From Sipunculus nudus (taxonomy: Eukaryota > Annelida > Sipuncula > Golfingiida > Sipunculidae): a DNA stretch of 64,000 nt. Under the pieces are notes generated by a model. It ran no database searches and had not been told where the DNA came from. It was given only the letters and a program-made list of their open reading frames with translations. A program made the translations under genes and the position numbers. Shown piece after piece: positions 16,161-28,059 of this stretch. The stretch is from contig CM049318.1 of NCBI GenBank assembly GCA_026874595.1, positions 33,499,956 through 33,563,955 of the forward strand, read 5' to 3'. Each line of letters starts with the position of its first letter. Position 1 is the first letter of the stretch.

Positions 16161-16212
16161 GGAACTCCTCGGCCGAATCCGTTGGCTTTCTCGGATTCGG
16201 CCAAGGAGTTCC
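16161..16212. repeat. 20-bp-arm hairpin upstream of methyltransferase gene
   Basis: Left arm GGAACTCCTCGGCCGAATCC (16161-16180) and right arm GGATTCGGCCAAGGAGTTCC (16193-16212) are complementary at 19 of 20 positions around a 12-nt loop. It sits 180 bp upstream of the start codon. Confidence 0.8.
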
Positions 16213-16391
16213 AAATATAACCAACCTACGCTGTTTATGAAGCCTGTCAAACGAAGCACCCCAGCTATATAGGATACAACATTCGCAATATCTGAAATCC
16301 TATATACTCTGGCTAAACCGCGCCTCTAATATTCTGATCATTCATATTTTAAAGACAGCAGCATATAGATTGGATTTTTTTCATCCTCAAA

Positions 16392-19300
16392 ATGTCCTAC
16401 ATGACTACGTCAGACAAATATCACAAGGTTTTATCAGTTTATAGAGACAGGAGCACGGAAACAGCAGCAATAAGTCAGTGGTTTCGGGAGCAAATGCCAA
16501 CTCATATTTCGCCAGCGCTTAAAGCAATGCAGCCTGAAGAAACACTTCGAGTCCTCGGAATTGCATCCGGTCCTGGTAAGTGTAATGACAAAAAAAATAA
16601 TAATAAGGCAAAATAAAAAAAGTATGGTTCTCAGGCACTTTTTTTCGAGATCATCGATTTAATAATTATTTTTTTTACCTTTTTTGTATGACATAAAAAT
16701 GTCATATGATCATGGAAAAACATGATAATAACATAATTTTTTGTTAAACAGGTAACAGCACAACATAACAGTGGAAATCTTATCATAATATATTATTTTT
16801 ATCTTCTTGAAAGATGGAAATCAAAATAAAAAATTTTTGATGCGGGGGGGTTAAAATTGACGCGGACGGTGCCTGAGAATTATTTTTTTCCTAAAAGGAA
16901 TACGTAAGTTGCACCGTGAGCTGAAATCCAATTGGTTTATTGAAAATCTGGGGTTTTCTTCTAATTATTTACACAGAAAACTAAATGGGGTTGTTACACT
17001 GTAACATATATGCCAGGGAAACCTGGTATACTTAGGTAGTAGCTCGGCGTAGAGGATAGAAATTCACATTATCATTAATTATTAGTGACATACAGGCGAC
17101 CGGTGGCCGGACTCAGAGGTGGACACTGAAGTGGTCGGCCAGAAACCGATACGCCGGTATGCAGGGTAGGGTGAAAGGAGTACTCGAGTACTCGAGTCCG
17201 GGTAATACTTACCGAGTACTCGAGTCCAAGATTTGGACTCGAGTACTCTTGTATGTACATGCATATATGTATATTACTGCAAATTTTAGGACAGTCTGTA
17301 GGATTATTTATCCATTGTCGTAGCCTGGCGTAGGGCTCTAAACATATGCTAGTCAAATTAATCGAGGTCTTGTTATGACATATATCTATTCCTTCGTTGC
17401 GATAAAGTTAAGCCGTCACTAAGTCAAATTTATGCATATTTTGCATCGGTAAACAGATGTTTGTTTTACCTTCACAGCGTTGCCATGGTAACGAGTACTC
17501 GAGTCCGAGTCTGGTAATGCCTATCGGGTACTCGAGTCCAAAATTTTATACCCGTTTCAGCCCTAATGCAGGGACCCCGGGGGGAAGATAGGTCAAGTAA
17601 GGGCTAGCTGCATGAGTCAGTCAAGTGTAAGTATTCGGACTGGCTGGTCGACTCCACCATGTTTACCGCTGTACACCGTCTTTCTGATATTAAAGGTGTC
17701 TTGCATCGTTCATTGGAGTTTTCGGTATAGTCGTTACAACACATATAGGCAGGGTTAAAGCCACGCTGGTCGGCGGTGGTCGGGGGAGCCAGGACGGGAT
17801 TCTGCCGGCCGGCAGAAAGCTAACATTTGCGACCCACCGACCAGCACAGAAGATATTAAAGATAAAAAAAAAAACAGCAATGAAACTTTGATTATTTATT
17901 ACCCGAAAACAGCATAAAATTTGTACCTCACAAGTATGTTTACAAAATCGAGTGCATGTGTGCACTGAAACCCAGTATGTGCACCTAGTGTAAATACCTG
18001 ATATTATCATAATTTATCCTTGATGAAATTGGGAATAACCCGGAATCTACTCTGTTATTGGCTTATTGCGGAGTTAAAGTCATTTATAATACACATGCAG
18101 AAAGTTCCAGTTTAACAGGTATGTCTGAAAGTCGGACAATATGCGTAGAGCCGCTTAAAATATGCAAGTCTATAAGTCATCTGTCGGGAATAATTTTTCC
18201 TCTCTTCACTTTGGTACTCACGTCATATTTATTTCTGCGCAATTAAAACGATGTAAACTTAATTCGTATTTTTTTTCTATACGTATCCCCCAAAGTTTCT
18301 GCACATTCATGGCCGTTTACCGTGACTTAAGTGGCTTAACTCTGTCGGGGGGAACCTTCAACCTGCGGTGTTTGTATACTGAAACATCTGCCCGTTGTAA
18401 TATAACACCTGCATGATTTTTTCGCAGGAAGAAAGTTAATCGGAGCAACCCACAATATCACTGGCGAAGAAAGTTGACAAACATACATACCCACAAAAAC
18501 AAACAAGTTTAAGCATTTTTTTCTAGAACTTGGTTCTGTTTCTTCCCCCTGTAAAAACGTTTTACTTTACGTCGTAAAAATTTGACATTCTGGCGTTTTT
18601 ACAAAGTTCCCAGGGAACAGACAGGGAATAGGATTGATTTCATTTATTTTAATAACAAATGGAGTGCTATTGTCACACAAAATTTGACTAGACCATATAA
18701 CTTATAAGCAGCCCATATAATATAAGAGTTTAACTATTTATTAAAACATATTTATTATAACATATATTGTGCCAAATATAATTTTTATTAAAAATAATAA
18801 GAGAATCATATGATTTTTATTAAATAAAATATAACTGAAATGATTATTAAAATAATATTATAGAATATATTCATGAATGCATTCATGAATACATTTAAAA
18901 AGTATTTGCACTGGTATTCAAATACTTTCATTTTACCTGAATTCCCATTCTTATGCAAAAAATTTTATAATGATTCATATTCGTATTCAAATACATTTGC
19001 AAAGTATTCACACCATGTCTGGTATTTATTCAGTATAAGACAAACATTGATGTTGATAATCCAGAATATACAAAATTTAAATAATGATCATAAGTACCTG
19101 GTTTTATGGCTTTTATTAATATTAAAAAAATAAATGTAATATATTCACTTTGGACTACTTTCTCATCAATCTTCACACTGGCCACAGTAGGAATCTAGAT
19201 TAAAATATCACTGCATCTTTGTCTATCATTAATTTCCTTCATATAATCCCTAATGATTAGAAATGAATAATATGATTTATATTTGTTATTATTAAAATTG

Positions 19301-21145
19301 AACTGGAAAATACCATAGGTGACTGCATTGTTTTATTTGGAATACGTTACATTCTATCCATCCATACAAGATTCTTACAACATCAGTAACTGCAAGTTAA
19401 TTTCCTGTTACTCATCAACTAACAAATTCCTTTTCAATTAATTTTTCTTTAATTTTCTGTTATTAAAAACAAATACAAATTTATTAATTTATTGTTTATT
19501 GTTATGTTGTTGGTCAAAACAACTACTAGATGAGTTGGGTTGGACACCTGGATAAACTGTGGCTGGCCATAAGCTGCCTGGCTGCCCAAGTGCATGCCTC
19601 GCCTCAAGCGTGCATAATTTGCTGAATGGTCAACGAGGTCAACATAGAGGTGACTGAAGAGGGCCTGGGTCTGACATGGCCTCATAAAAAGATAAAAGCT
19701 ACAATTTTTGGCCAATTTCTTTCAACTTTCTAAACTATAAAGCTGAAATCCTTATGTGTGCATGATATGAAAATTATATCAACAGTGCTCACAGGAAACA
19801 AACGTGCCATGGTCAAAGTTGGGCAAAATTTAAGGCACTAATTTTATATTTATACTTATAACTTATAAAATTTGAAAAATTCAGAACTAATTTCGGGTAT
19901 TCAACTGAATCTTGATTAAATAATGTTACATCCTTGACAAAAAATCTCTAGCTTCAGCAATCCTCTAGTTAAGGGATGAAATATATTTCTTGATTTTTTA
20001 CAAAGTTCATTATGTTTGGCAATTTTGACAATTACGCAATACTGACATCATTTCTGGCATGTGCATAGCGAATGTTTAGAAAAATATGTATATTATATAT
20101 GATCAAAGTCAGATCAGTGGTTTAGATATTAGGCAGTCTTGTTTAACAATGGATTTTTAATGGAAAATGAAGTTTTTTTTTATTAATATCTCAAAGGAAT
20201 GAAGTCCTGTTGACCAAATTCTTGGCATGGTAGGGGATTTTGGAGACATCTAACTGTATACCAAATTTTAGGAACTAAGAGCTGAAGCTGGCGTGCCAAG
20301 CTCTAGCAAACTGCATAGCACTAGCTTGATGTAAACAATATGTGACATGTTGCTTGAAAACCTGAAAGAAATCTTCAGTTTTTGATCAAATGTTTTCAAA
20401 TTTTTGGTGTTAACAGATGAAATGCTATATAAAAAACATGCTGTGAAAATTAAATCCACAGTTGTTACAGAAAATAATGTACCATGGTCAAAATTGGGCA
20501 AAATTTAAGGTACCAATTTTTTTCTTTTTGCTAATATCTTAAAAAATTAAAAAATATTTTGATCTAATTTTTGGTATACAAATTTTGATTAATTAAAGTT
20601 ATATTACTGGAAAAAAGTCCTTAGCTTTAACATGTTTTGTGTTAAGTGATCAAATATCTTTCCTGATTTTTTACAAAATGCATTCTTTTTTTGGCCCATA
20701 ACTTTTAAATTATATAATACAGACGTAATTTCTGGCATGTACATAGGAACTATATTTAGCCTAATTCGACTTCCATTGTATATTCCAGGTGACCCGGACG
20801 TTGAACTTCTCGACTTCTTGGTAACTCTCGGTCGGGCTATTCAATATACTGTTGTTGATCCAAACGCTCACAGCGTCGGAATTTTCAAGAACAGAGTCAC
20901 GAAATCGAGTCGTTTCAGGGATATCGAGTTCAAGTTTTACAAACAGACAATCCAGTCATTTATGGATGGACCAGACTGTAAAGAACCTTACCACCTGATA
21001 CACATCATATTATCATTATATTATTTCGATGACATCTTTGAGTCCTTCATACAGAAATGCGTGAACTTGTTAACAACAGATGGGATATTTTTCAGTGCTT
21101 ACTACGGAACAAGTGAGGACAATTCCTTTTAAGTTTATTTGTTTA

Positions 21146-21184
<39 letters not shown>

Positions 21185-22044
21185 TGGGAGTCGATTCCTT
21201 TTTCATGATCGATTATTAATCGGTTCAGACAAATATGAAGAAATGTGCAATTATCTGTGAAACTGTACTCTCTTAAACCAACCCCTCATCTCTTACTTAT
21301 TCTACCTTACGAAAAGAAGTTTTTGCCTTTTTTATATTTTCCTTTTATCACTAAGATATGCTATTCAAAGTTTCATTTTAATTAATTATAGTAATCAGTT
21401 AAACCACTGTCCAGGACATCCACTTGCTGGCCCTCATGAATACTCCCGGGTATCATTTTAACTTCTCTTCCAGGACTTTTCATTTTATAGCATTTATGAT
21501 GACTGCCGACATGCATACTGGTTTCACAGGCCTGCCAGAAAAAATACAGGCCAATATAATTTTTGGTAAAAATTAAAAATAAGTAATTGAAAGCTTAAAA
21601 TATAATTACTCATGCGGCAGCGGCACCTGACATCAGTTGAGGAGATTATTTCTAAGAGAATCTTGCAAAATTGGCATAGACCTGCAGCATTATGGAGCAT
21701 TTTAACGATATACCGCCCATAATTTGCAATGAACATTTCGTTAGAAAACTCTCCACTAATTCTGCAGCTCCCTGGCAGTTCACAGAGGTTTAATAAGTCC
21801 TCCGTTAATTCTCTCATCTACGGTGTCATACTCAGTTATATAAGTTATTTGGGAACACAGACTCATTATATGAAGCGCGGAATGTTGTAAAAAATGGAAT
21901 AGTAATTTTTGCATATAACTTAAAGACATTCTGGTAAAAACAATCATGAGTATGATGTAATCGATAGTTGCCTTTCGTAATCGAGCGCTTGAAAGTTGCA
22001 GCAAACCGACTGACTTTCGAAAAAACTCGATGATCGGCCCACCA

Positions 22045-22139
<95 letters not shown>

Positions 22140-22145
22140 TATATA

Positions 22146-22218
<73 letters not shown>

Positions 22219-22557
22219 CCCGCATAGTGCATGGTTAAACGCTGCATTCGTTCTGTGTCTTCTTCCTTTTAACCAATGTAACCCCTCTCTTATTGGTCTG
22301 AAAATTCTTGGCCATTGCCTTAATTGTGGTTTAACAAAGTAAGCAAAAAAGTATAGTAAGCAGTGGTTATAAGACTACAATAATGAATGCATTGTACAGC
22401 AGTTAAGGAGTTTAATTTGTATGCTTTTTAAACAAATGTTTTTTTTTAATATATTTTAATATTTATAATATTAAACTTTCATAACTAGGTAATATATAAT
22501 TATAATGAATGTGTTGAATTCGGTTTATCAAACAGGATCATTTAAACTGATATATAT

Positions 22558-22615
<58 letters not shown>

Positions 22616-23625
22616 TCATACACACATACATATAACATTCTTTTCATGAACGATCGATATCTGACTCAAGTATACGGTCCTTATCCCAGTACAACAGTGT
22701 TTTTACAGTATTATATGACGTAATTAAATATTCCAATTATTAATTTTAGAATGTTAAGAGTATAATGCATTCTGGGCCTATATTTAAACCTTTATTTTGG
22801 CAGATGAAGGTCTCATGGAGGTATTTAAAAACAATGCAGAGAGGCGCTTCGGTCCGTCCAGACAGATGTACCTGATGAAAAATATGGAAAAAGTATTAGA
22901 AGAATTTGGCATCCGTTTCTCAAAAGACGTATATGTTACCTACATAGATGTAGGTAAGTGGACTTTAAACCCGCATTCGCCTCTGAACGCCAAGTTAATA
23001 GCCGAAGAAGTGACCCTTAATTCTAAAAATTTCCCCTACATATAACAGCTGCGGATATAGATATTATATTATCGTTTGATTTATTACTCTGAGGGCACTG
23101 TTCGTCGTCAAATGAACTAGTTCGTCATCATAAGTTCTCAACAACTTGATTTTTATACCCATTTCCTATACCAAATTCTGTAGGATCATTAATAACATTG
23201 TTTTTCCGGGGTTATATTAATCAAATAAAAATAATATAAAAACCGATGAAACGTCGTTGGGCTTTATCTCTGTGTATTATCATCACAATCAAAGATGTAA
23301 TGTACGATATATTTATATATATTGTTGAGACCAAAGTATTAACAATATACCGTTCAATGCAGGTTTACTTACAACTTATATAAATTATATATAACATTTG
23401 TACCATATATCTTTGGATATCGTAGGTTTTCTGCTTGCTGGACAAAGCGAAGAAGCGGATCTTTTTCTGGATGGTGTGACGCATGTAGATGACGCCAGGA
23501 AGAACGCTCCTTATCTGGTTCAATCTGTTATTGAAGACGTAAAAAAGGAAATGATTTCCATCGACGGAAACTTTTACCTCAAAGATTTGTATTGTGTTTA
23601 CACCATGAGGAGGCCACGAAAATAG
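16392..23625 (+). CDS. histamine N-methyltransferase-like protein
   Basis: Four coding exons: 16392..16575, 20789..21112, 22804..22953 and 23426..23625, total 858 nt (285 aa plus stop; vertebrate HNMT is 292 aa). Every intron is phase 1 with GT/AG ends. The layout follows HNMT: an N-terminal helix segment ([18 protein letters not shown]), the S-adenosylmethionine glycine-rich loop [18 protein letters not shown] across intron 1, a VVDPNA acidic strand like the VVEPSA of HNMT, and [15 protein letters not shown] matching the DFIHMIQMLYYVKDI region of HNMT. The predicted role is a soluble SAM-dependent small-molecule N-methyltransferase. Invertebrates carry many HNMT-like genes whose substrates are unknown, so histamine as substrate is only a family-based guess. 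Intron 1 is 4.2 kb and full of repeats; introns 2 and 3 hold long TA tracts and AT-rich sequence. Confidence 0.9.
16607..16891. mobile_element. MITE, PIF/Harbinger-like, copy 2
   Basis: Ends are GGCAAAATAAAAAAAGTATGG and TTCTCAGGCAC on the left and GTGCCTGAGAAT...CC on the right. TAA flanks both ends (16604-16606 and 16892-16894). It is inverted relative to the copy at 3766-4103 and lies about 30 bp downstream of the exon 1 splice donor of the methyltransferase gene. Confidence 0.75.
17178..17560. repeat. clustered ACTCGAGT palindromes
   Basis: GAGTACTCGAGTCC-type phrases recur on both strands at 17178-17247 and again at 17490-17540. Spacers resemble each other (GGGTAATACTTACCG, GGTAATGCCTATCGG). 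Probably the subterminal part of an unidentified transposon. Confidence 0.5.
17561..19798. other. methyltransferase intron 1, unassigned part
   Basis: No exon recognised. The part 18640-19480 is strongly AT-rich. A short inverted pair TGTAAAAACG / CGTTTTTACA with C/G-rich flanks occurs at about 18540-18630. Confidence 0.5.
19799..20080 (+). repeat. intronic direct repeat, copy 1
   Basis: Begins near TGCCATGGTCAAAGTTGGGC and runs to TTTCTGGCATGTGCATAG. A second, clearly diverged copy in the same orientation lies at 20468-20757. Both sit in intron 1 of the methyltransferase gene. Confidence 0.6.
20468..20757 (+). repeat. intronic direct repeat, copy 2
   Basis: Begins near GTACCATGGTCAAAATTGGG and ends with TTTCTGGCATGTACATAGG, the same order of phrases as copy 1. 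It stops about 30 bp before exon 2 (20789), so it overlaps the region where the branch point and polypyrimidine tract should lie. Confidence 0.6.
21149..21181. repeat. (TA)n microsatellite
   Basis: Short TA tract shortly after the exon 2 splice donor of the methyltransferase gene. Confidence 0.9.
22048..22215. repeat. (TA)n microsatellite with interruptions
   Basis: About 165 bp of TA dinucleotides interrupted by TTTA and TAATA phrases, in intron 2 of the methyltransferase gene. Confidence 0.95.
22550..22610. repeat. (TA)n microsatellite
   Basis: TA tract with one AAA interruption, followed by a short CA/TA mixed stretch, in intron 2 of the methyltransferase gene. Confidence 0.95.
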
Positions 23626-24939
23626 GGATGGGGGGATTACGCCATTCCCTTAACACTTAATGCATGGTCACACCAAACGCTACGCGTGTTACGCTGCAAA
23701 AGTACATTCAAATACAATTTCTAATATGATATGCTTAAATTTATATTATAGTTAACGGTGGTGGCACCGAGCAAAAATTAGTGGTGACACTAAACTCCTC
23801 TGTTGCCATCCCTTCATAGTCCATACTTCCCCATAAATCCTGAGGTTTTAAACATTGTTGTCAGAAGGGTCTATCGCAGCGCCATCTATCAGACACTACC
23901 TATATACAACGGTTGATTAGAAACCCGTCCTCGACGAACCTGGGCCATGACACGTCGACCTGTCCAAACGCAAATAAAGAATAATATTCTCGTATTACAA
24001 ATGAGAAGGGACATTCTTCTAACCTGAACAAACCTAAGGCCGCTATATATACAATGTTCAATTCCGAACCCGCGAGGAAACAAGTGATTATACAGAAAGA
24101 AAGAATTTGTTTAGTGAAAAAACAGATTCCTTTGGAAACAAATGGGTATAAAAAGTAATGTAATATTGACTGTTTTTAAATCATGTTCACAGCTTTTACA
24201 TAAAAATATCAAGGTCGAACTTTTCCATACATTACATTGCAGATTTAGTTAGTATTTTGTGTTGTGAATCTTGGACTTCGGTCACTGATGGACTCTGAAG
24301 CTAACGTGAAAGTTTATGACGAGAAGGTTTAGAATAACATTCTTTAGCCCAATGACTGAGCATGACTGTTTTATGTTATTTTAATACTTGTTATATCGAA
24401 ATTGCTGTTAATGTCATTTATGGTTTGTTTTTCTAAAGTTACACGGAATATGATCTCGGTCATATTTGTGTAAATTTATTCAAGAATGTTCGATATTTTC
24501 AACGGAGTTATGTTATAATAGTATATGACTTCCAGTACTAAAGCCATTAAACATCCTCAATACATGTACATATGAATAAAATACTGTTGTAACAGATGAA
24601 TATTGAAATATGTTTATCTTTAAAATGTCTGGAAGTTTCCCCTGGTATAGTTATAAGAAAAGCTAGACTTCAATTGGATATAGTTATCAATTTACCTCAG
24701 AAGGTATTCTTTTTACTAAGTGAGACCTCTTGAACCAAAATCAAAAGTCTTCTCGCATGAGTTATTCACGGGCTATTAAGCCTCTTTAGGATAACTAAAG
24801 CGAAAATTTGTCCCACAACTCCACCTTTGCGGTTACCTTGACAAACTATAACTTTCTGGCATTGGAGATGCCGTAGTGTCCCCAGACATATAAAGCATTC
24901 CCCCTTCTAAAATAGGCACCCTTCTTCTCATGTATAAAT
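23626..24939. other. 3' flank of methyltransferase gene, no gene seen
   Basis: It presumably contains the methyltransferase 3' UTR. AATAAA occurs near 23963 and 24572. No reading frame here resembles a known protein. Confidence 0.5.
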
Positions 24940-26260
24940 TGACACATGACAGGGCCAAGGTCACAAATGTTTGAACTTGCCTGACAGCTTGGTGGGGTTT
25001 GTCAAATTTGAAGGGAACAGATGCAGTACTTCAAAATTATGGGGTTGACTAAAATTCTGTTTTTAAAGATTTGAGAACTGTCACATTGACCTTAGGCTTT
25101 GACCTTGTGACCCCAAAATTGACAGGAATCTTCGCCCATTGGCGAACTATTTTTGCAAGAGGGAAGGCTTAGGAAGAAAAGTATTGCTTAAAGGCATCCA
25201 CAATCTTTTAAAGATGTGGGTCTTGTGACCTTGACCTTTAAACTCATGACTCCCAAAATCTATAGGATTCTTGCTTTATTGATTGGCCATATATAAGTCA
25301 AGTTTGAAACCCATATATCATTCCAAGCTGGAGTTAACACCAGGGAATGAATTTTTGAACAGATGGCTGCTGTGACCTTAACCATTGACCCTTTAACCCC
25401 AAAATTGATATGGTTCTTCCTCTATTGTTAGGCGAGCTATTTTTGCAAGGTGAGAGGTCTGGGAGAAGTTTTGCTTAAAATGCATCCACAATCTTTTCAA
25501 AGATGTGTATCCTGTGACCTTGATCTTTGACCTCATGCCCCAAAAATCAATAGAGGTATTGATTTATTGATGGGCCATAAATAAAAGTCATGTTTGAAAA
25601 TCCATATATCAATCCAAGCTGGAATAATCATCAAGAAGCTAATTTTTTGACAGATGGCCCTGTGACCTTCACCTTTGACCTTGTGATCCAAAAATTGATG
25701 AAAGATGAAGATGAAAGGTCCGAGATGAAAAGTTTGGCTGAAAATGCATCAACAAGTTTTTAAAGATGTGTCCTGTGACCTTGCCCTTTGACCTCGTGAT
25801 CCCAAAATCAATTGGGGTCTTGCTCTTTCAATTGGACATAAATAAGTCAAGATTGAAATCCATACATCAATAAAAGCTGGAATTATAATCCGGAAACTAT
25901 TTATTTTGTCAGATGGCTCCTGTGGTCTTGCCCTTTGACCCCAAGATTGATATGGATCATCAGCTATTGGCAGGTGAGCTGTATGTCAAAGATGGAAGAT
26001 CATGGATGAAATGTTTGGCTTAAAATGCATCCACAATATCTTTAAAGATGCAAGTCCTGTGACGTTGACCTTTGACCTTATGACCCTTGAACCTGTAGGG
26101 TTCTTACTTTAGTGGTGGGCCATACATAAGTCGTGTTTGAAATCCATATGGCTATCAACACTGGAGATATCATAAGAGGTGTGTGATTTTCACCAAATAT
26201 AGAAATATTCAATGTCAAGGCCAGTCTAATGGTGAAGGTCATGACCAAAATTTATTATTG
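24940..26260. repeat. about 285-bp tandem repeat with TGACCT half sites
   Basis: Diverged tandem units anchored by AAAGATGTG(G)..CTGTGACCTTGACCTTT at about 25212, 25500, 25757 and 26046, each followed by CCATATATC-type text, AGATGG, and CCAAAATTGATATGG. Units are about 256-288 bp. Each contains clusters of TGACCT, the complement of the AGGTCA nuclear-receptor half site. A perfect DR1 (TGACCTTTGACCT) is at 26066-26078. Confidence 0.75.
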
Positions 26261-27257
26261 CAATAGGCACCTAATATTTGTAACACTGACCAATGAAGCT
26301 TACAATTACAGCAAGCATTAGCACTTCAACATCAATTTATATAAAAATATGGCATGGTAAAACATGTATTGTTTATTACTATTCTAAGGCTATAAATACA
26401 TCCACATGAGCCAAGATATAGAAATATTGTACAGACAATAATACATGGCAGTTCATTGAAGATATGAGTAAATTTAACATACTTTGCCATTTTCTCTCTG
26501 CTGTATATACCATGCATTGTCGTTTTGATGATACATAATATGCAATTCCCTAATTTAGCACAATTCATGGACCACTATTCTCTTAATACAAATAATTATT
26601 TAAGAACAAATGGAGACTGCAGTGCTTGATAACCAGGAACACGAGAACTATATTTATCTTAACCATTAGTACATGCAAGCTTTCTCTTTTTTAATATCAT
26701 TATGACATCTGTAGGCTTACACCCCAAAACATTTTAAAAACAAAGGATGCAATGAAACAATTCAATCATGTTCATTTCATTTTGTGGTCAGAGTGTTACA
26801 ATATACTTGTAGTATTTTAGTGTCTGGATTTCATATTAATACATAAAATGTATACAAAAAGTAAATGCACAGGCAAAATTACAAAACTACCAGTATTTAA
26901 CTATTCATGCTACTTGCAGCATTACTTTGATCCAAGTGACTGATACAATGATAGTCATACTGCAGGACACAACCGCAAGAGCAAGCCCACGGTTCTCACT
27001 TTGTTTACGGAAAATGTGAATGACCCATGTCACATTTTATGAGGAATCTTGATTAAAGGTAATCCCCCTGCCCAGGAAGTACTTCTTCCACCTATGCATT
27101 AATATACAAAGCCTATGGAACTGATTTTCAGGAAATTTGTGGAAGGTGATCCAGATACAAGGACACATATGGATTAAAAGGACAGATCCGGTAGGATTGG
27201 CTTGGATATGCTGTGCTAAGGAGCATTCTAGTAGTTTATAGATCAGTATGAAGATTC
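26261..27257. other. intergenic, no gene seen
   Basis: AT-rich single-copy-looking sequence between the satellite and the hAT-like MITE. No conserved protein is recognisable in any frame. Confidence 0.5.
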
Positions 27258-27457
27258 CAGAAGCGGATCCAGGAAGGGGGGGGGGGTCCCCTGACCCCCC
27301 TTTTTTTTCATCTGAAGCAACCTTTTTTAAGGGTTTCATACAAAATTTTGCAGCCTGGACACCCTTTTCAGAACCTGGGGACCTAGGTTTTTTTAGGTTT
27401 TTCATTAGTCCTCCTAGGTTGGTCCCCCCTTTTTCCATAATCTTGGATCAGCCCCTG
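27258..27457. mobile_element. hAT-like MITE with 5-bp target duplication
   Basis: 200 bp, starting CAGAAGCGGATCCAGGA and ending TTGGATCAGCCCCTG. The flanks carry a perfect GATTC duplication (27253-27257 and 27458-27462). The inside holds GGGGGGG and CCCCCC runs and no coding sequence. CAG/CTG ends with 5-bp duplications suit the hAT5 group. Confidence 0.75.
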
Positions 27458-27883
27458 GATTCAACACACATGAGGAAACAGTTACGTTCCTTATTTATGA
27501 ATAAATGACTGAATCAATAATAGCTGACATTTTTTGTAGCTCCTTATACTAATTGCTCCAGATTATAGAAAGATATATTAAAGAGTATTATCCAACATAT
27601 GGCAAAGTCATACTATTATGTAGAAGTTAACCCATGTACCTCTATTACTTAGGTTCCATCCAATACATAAAAGTTTGTGAACTATACCACATACATTAAA
27701 CGTTATGTTCACCTGTATACTTCTATTAGTTTTATCATTTTAAGCAATTATCTTTGGCCATTGGTAGATCCATCTTTGGAAACCTCCTGCATCAGTATGA
27801 GTGAACCTGTGGAAAAGTCTAACGTTTTTCTTATTTGGAATTCTTGGCCTTTTCAGTTTGTGTGTATATGTATGAACACTCTT

Positions 27884-28059
27884 ATTGGCAATCTATCTAT
27901 GCACTGCAATCTCATTGGCTGATCATGCTCCACTCTCAATGGCTGAAGCACTCTCACTGACTGGCCATGCTGCACTCCCATTGGTTAATCATACATGCTT
28001 TGCTCTCATTGGTTGATACACATTCTTTGATAGTTCATGCTTCACTCTCATTGGCTGCT
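27884..28059. repeat. degenerate minisatellite running into MOB4 stop
   Basis: About six imperfect units of the form ACTCTCATTGGCTGATCATGC, of uneven length, at the 3' end of MOB4. On the minus strand each unit reads like CCAATGAGAGTGAAGCATGA, which is the coding end of MOB4 (codons for NESEA and stop). Confidence 0.65.
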
